Shown: piece by piece, positions 59,801 to 64,000 of the stretch
Layout of the letters: the number at the start of each line of letters is the position of its first letter
Position numbering within the stretch: position 1 is the first letter of the stretch
From: Quillaja saponaria
Lineage: Eukaryota; Streptophyta; Magnoliopsida; Fabales; Quillajaceae
Length of the DNA stretch: 64,000 bases
Direction: 5' to 3'
Assembly (NCBI GenBank): GCA_029379385.1
Contig: CM055618.1
Coordinates: 14,733,071-14,797,070 of the forward strand
Notes under the pieces: model-generated
Told to the model about the DNA's origin: nothing
What the model saw: only the letters and a program-made list of their open reading frames with translations
Database searches by the model: none
Translations under genes and position numbers: made by a program

Positions 59801-62800
59801 TTATGTACTAATTCCACTCAAGGGAAGGTCAAGTGGGCTTGGCAGACATCAATAACTGGTGGAAGAACTAAGAAAGTTTAGTTTCTCTTCCCATATTGTT
59901 CAAAATAATTATGAAGTCTAAGAAAAAGGTTTTACGTTGAATGTTGTCATGTAGCTTCGTCAATCATATAGTCAACAAGTTTTTTCTTCTAAGCCAATTT
60001 CCTAATCGCCTCTCTTCTTTCTTTGAAAGAAAGAAGAGAGTGCACATTTAAACAGAAGAAGAAAGGAAAGAAAATAAAATAAACAAAATAAAAGGAAAAA
60101 GAAAACCCAGGACTCTTGACTCTTGAGTGATCTAATGGCTACTTATCTGATATATGTTGCTGAAATATTATTCCTATTGTTTTTACTTATTTTTTATTAT
60201 GTTTTAATCTTCCTTTCTTAATTGAAGCCTCTGTTTTACCACGGAATATTCAGATGCTGCTTTTTAATGTTCCACAGGAAGCATTACGCCCATTTTTCTC
60301 CTTGCCAAAGGTTATGGATGGCCTCTTCAACCTTGCAAAGACACTTTTTGGAATTGAAATTGAGCCAGCTGATGGTTTAGCTCCTGTATAATATTTAAAT
60401 TATTTCCTATTCTTTTTCTTCCTTATGCTGGTGAATATTTATTTCAAGACCTATTCATCTATGCTAATTGTTATAGGTTTGGAACAATGATGTGAGATTC
60501 TACCGTGTCAAAGACTCTTCAGGTAGTCCTATTGCATACTTCTATTTTGATCCATATAGTCGTCCATCTGAAAAAAATCAAGGTGCATGGATGGATGAGG
60601 TTATTGCTCGGAGTCGTGTATTGTCACGGGATGGTGCCTCGGCAAGGTTGCCTATTGCCCATATGGTGTGTAATCAAACACCACCAGTTGGGAACAAACC
60701 AAGTCTCATGACGTTCCGTGAGGTAATTTCTGTTTTAATTTATCTATTCTTTTATTTTTAATATCCTTAATCTGATACCAAAATTTGCTGCTTGTAATGT
60801 TAAAGCTGCTTGACATTTGGAGCATGCAGTGTCCTGGTTTGTTTGGTTTAAACTTTAAATTTCAAACCTAGGACTGACCTAAAGAAAGATCTGCTCTAGA
60901 GAGTGGTATATTTGAATTACATACGGGCACATGTATTTGAATAACTGAAAGCACTTGTCAAAGAACACCAGTAATACTTATGCAGAGTGATAATTTGAGT
61001 TGGAGGTGATACTATTTATTTATATTTATATTTAGGTCAAAATTTAGACTGATATATAGTCCATTTGGCATGGATTTTTTCAAACATCAAAGCACTTTCT
61101 AAGCCTCAAAATACTTTCTGATTTGTCGAAGCTGTGTTTGGCAGAATTTGTCAAAATCACTTTTGAAGCTAAAAGTGCCTTAAAATGCTTTGAGTTTCCT
61201 CCAGTCCTCCTCAAAGCACTTTCCGATTTCCTAGGGTTTTTTTGTCTCAAAAATGCCCCTCTCTTTTCTTAATTTCCATTCCATATCCTTGCTATATCAT
61301 TTTCTTTTTTTCTCCATACAAACTTCAAAGTTGTAGTATTAAATTATGAAGGACTACCATGTACCAAAAATAAAGAACCATTATTAAATTAAAATATATT
61401 ATTTATCACTTATAAAAAATATAAAAATATTATTTATGTTTATTGATTAATATCTTTGAATAATAATTTAAAGCTATGATAGTTAACCTTGTACAATTGT
61501 TTTACAATTTACATAATATTTTCTCACAATAAATCTAAATCTTGCCATTTTTTCAGATTATTAATTTAAAAAAAATTATTTTCTATCGAAAGCAATTTTA
61601 TATTGAAAAAAACTTATTTATTCCCTTTATGGTAATTTACATTGCTCAAAGTACTCACAGTTGATTGCCAAACACAAGTTTCAACCCTAGAAGGAGACAA
61701 TTGTGAAACATGTTCGCATCTAAAAGGAAGTGATTAATTCATTGTAGAGACAATAGAGTTCTGGAATTCTAGACGTACACATTGAGCTACAGTTTTATGA
61801 ATTTATGTTAGTTGTCTTCATGGATTTACAATTTTTTTTCCCCTTTTCTTAACCTTTTCTATCAGGTCGAGACTGTCTTCCATGAGTTTGGTCATGCACT
61901 TCAACATATGCTGACCAAGCAAGATGAAGGTCTAGTTTCTGGTGTTCGGGGTATAGAGTGGGATGCTATTGAATTGCCTTCTCAATTCATGGAAAACTGG
62001 TGTTACCACAAGTAATTGCTTAAACAGACATTGCTAATTTGCTATATACCTTACCTTTGCGTGAAATGGGTGAAAAAATGAGCTTATTTACCAATGAATA
62101 TTATATATTCTTCAGCATGTTTAAAACTTTAAATTGAAATGAATCCTCTGCTTGTTACATTGAACAACATGGTGATGAATGACTTATTCCTATACCTTGA
62201 GATATGTAGTATGTACTCTATATGATGGGAGCTGTCTAAATCCAAGTGATGGCATTCATATTGAAAGTATATAGTTGTGATGCATATTGGACATTAGTAC
62301 TACCTCAAAAGGAACATCGCTTGTTTTAGTATTAGGTGACTGTGCACTTAAGTAGCACTCCAATGTTTATTGTGCTATAGGGAGACATTAATGGGCATAG
62401 CAAAGCATTTTGAAACTGGGGAGAGTCTCCCTGAAGATATATACTTGAAGCTCGTTGCGGCTAGGACTTTTCGTGCTGGCTCTCTAAGTCTTCGACAGGT
62501 CAGTGTAAAGTGTTATTATTTATTTTATTTTATTTTTTAACCTGTATTTTCCTTTGCATAGTTCTATATCCTATATGCAGCCCGTGTGAGTTTATCATTT
62601 TATGTTATCATTTGGTTTTTGAGTTTTGACTTGGTTATGGATAGCATGTGAGGGTTTTTGCTGTTCCCTCTTCTGAGTGATGAATGTCAACTCCAACTGG
62701 ATAGAAGTTTTTCTTTCTTGTAGAACTGATTAGTTCAAGCAGTTCCTTGACCTTAAATAACCATCAGTTTTCAGGCATCTTGCCTCTCTCTTTCTCTCCA

Positions 62801-64000
62801 CGTTGTCTTATTTGAGATTTGGGAAAAACTGCCTTTTCACTGTAAATGGAAGTTTCGCTTCAGCTTCACCATGTCATACTTTTTTTTCCCTAAACCTGTC
62901 TATGTCATATCTAATTTGTATAGGCAGTAGAGGGTCTATTGTTGGTTTAGTTTACAGTGATTTTTCATTTACTGTTCTTCTGTGAGCATTTAGAATAAAG
63001 TACTGCTGCAGTTTTCTATCCTTTTAGAAATTGTGTTTCTTAACTGTCCATTTTGCTTATCCAACCAAGATTCCTTGACAAGAACTAATGTCACTGTCTT
63101 GTAGTACATATTCCCCAGAAGATCTCTGGCTAATTAGGAAGAAGACATGTAGCTTTGTCTAGCACTGGGATTTAGAAAGAATTTACTGTTTTCTTAATTT
63201 TTAATATTCATCTAAAGGCGTTTCTTCATTACATGGATATTAGAAGTGAAATGATTGAGTTTGAAAATCTGTGCGATTAATTTTTTTGTTTTCAATACGT
63301 TTCTTCTCTAGATTTGTAAATTAAAAATCTTTGAAGTGTTTTCAGTTTTCACTGAGATAAAGTCTATCCTTTTCTTTTTATTGAAGTAGCATCTATATCC
63401 TTGAATAAATTATGCATGCAGCTGTTTTGACGCATGAAGTAATGTGGTTAATTTGTGGTCCTGTTCTTCATCTGTGTCCTTCTGCTATTTATTTGTATTT
63501 GCTGACTGGAAAACTGATGCAAAATAGAATGCTGTGTTGATTATGTGCAAAACCAAGCTGCAAGTATGATCTTCAAGCACCTACCTTAAATGAATTAAAT
63601 GAGATGTTCAGGGTTGAGTGGCAACCAAGATCCAATTCCTGTTTGGGATCTCAACATTTGTGCTTCTGGATACTGTGTTCTTTACGTCTTATAATACAAG
63701 GCATACTTTCTAACTTGTTTCTATTATAATGTAATAATTTGTAGATAAGATTTGCAGCTGTAGATTTGGAGCTGCATACCAAGTATGTTCCAGGGGGACC
63801 AGAATCTGTCTATGATGTGGATCGAAGAGTTTGTGAGCGAACTCAAGTGATTCCTCCACTGCCAGAAGATAGGTTCCTTTGTGGTTTCAGCCATATATTT
63901 GGAGGTTTGCTTTGTCATTACATTTTCTCTGAATTTTCATGGCTTTATCGTATTGCAAACTGACAATATGAAATCTGTCTTCTCAACTGTTAGGTGGATA
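56808..64000 (+). CDS. Oligopeptidase A, M3 metallopeptidase (thimet family), 5' part
   Basis: Zinc peptidase that degrades short peptides, including released transit peptides; plants have organellar (OOP/TOP1) and cytosolic (CyOP/TOP2) forms. Fourteen exons are in the window: 56808-56936, 57031-57198, 57507-57630, 58307-58383, 58511-58654, 58769-58999, 59069-59159, 59470-59591, 60278-60385, 60477-60722, 61866-62011, 62381-62498, 63745-63904, and 63994 onward. They give about 623 of some 700 residues. HEFGH (residues 486-490) and Glu516 of [11 protein letters not shown] form the zinc site. The first exon reads [13 protein letters not shown] and [10 protein letters not shown], as in both plant forms. 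With the start at 56808 there is no transit peptide, which favours the cytosolic form; an upstream exon cannot be excluded. The gene continues beyond the window. Confidence 0.93.
61062..61675. mobile_element. MITE-like insertion in intron 10 of the oligopeptidase
   Basis: Left end CATTTGGCATGG and right end TTGATTGCCAAACAC are imperfect inverted partners (TTTGGCA/TGCCAAA). The inside is AT-rich and non-coding. This kind of terminus is common in plant hAT-type MITEs, but the borders are approximate. Confidence 0.45.

Overview
The window is nuclear DNA of a flowering plant, most likely a eudicot. Genes are split by GT-AG introns in AT-rich DNA, plant gene families are present (AGL17-clade MADS-box, L-type lectin receptor kinase, photorespiratory-type SHMT), and there are many plant LTR elements, MITE-like insertions and one Helitron-like insertion. 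I cannot name the species. Two genes look fully intact end to end: MADS copies B and C each read through seven coding exons. SHMT also reads through 15 coding exons to a 517-residue protein. An organellar/cytosolic oligopeptidase gene is intact as far as the window goes.

Layout. (1) 1-39.5 kb is a diverged tandem array. Each unit carries a lectin-receptor-kinase remnant on the minus strand, then an AGL17-clade MADS-box gene on the plus strand, then a conserved 2 kb tail. Unit A enters at its last exons (1-325). Unit B has its remnant near 3.8-4.1 kb and its gene at 6073-13041. Unit C has its remnant near 25.6-25.9 kb and its gene at 30292-37082. (2) Between units B and C lie an inverted, partial SHMT pseudogene (16.76-21.04 kb, minus) and a broken lectin receptor kinase (22.1-24.2 kb, minus). 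(3) Unit C's tail is cut by a truncated Ty3/gypsy element with a candidate 2.6 kb LTR (39.46-43.93 kb). This is followed by 1 kb of degenerate telomere-like minisatellite (43.96-45.02 kb), a small conserved plant gene (45.86-46.08 kb, minus), a decayed tRNA-Asn and a triplicated 255 bp repeat. (4) The right end carries the intact mitochondrial-type SHMT gene (49.78-55.07 kb) and the first 14 exons of an M3-family oligopeptidase A gene (56.81-64.00 kb, continuing beyond the window).

History readable from the sequence. Units B and C give empty-versus-filled comparisons for several insertions: a 1.5 kb non-autonomous LTR element in intron 1 of B, a 0.48 kb MITE in intron 3 of C, a 0.76 kb insertion in intron 1 of C, and a 1.77 kb Helitron-like element upstream of C. 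The SHMT pseudogene was probably copied from the intact gene 30 kb away. It has lost exons 1-5 and 14-15, and the codon of its PLP-binding lysine is now a stop. The genes do not form one pathway; the shared theme is local duplication followed by transposon-driven divergence.
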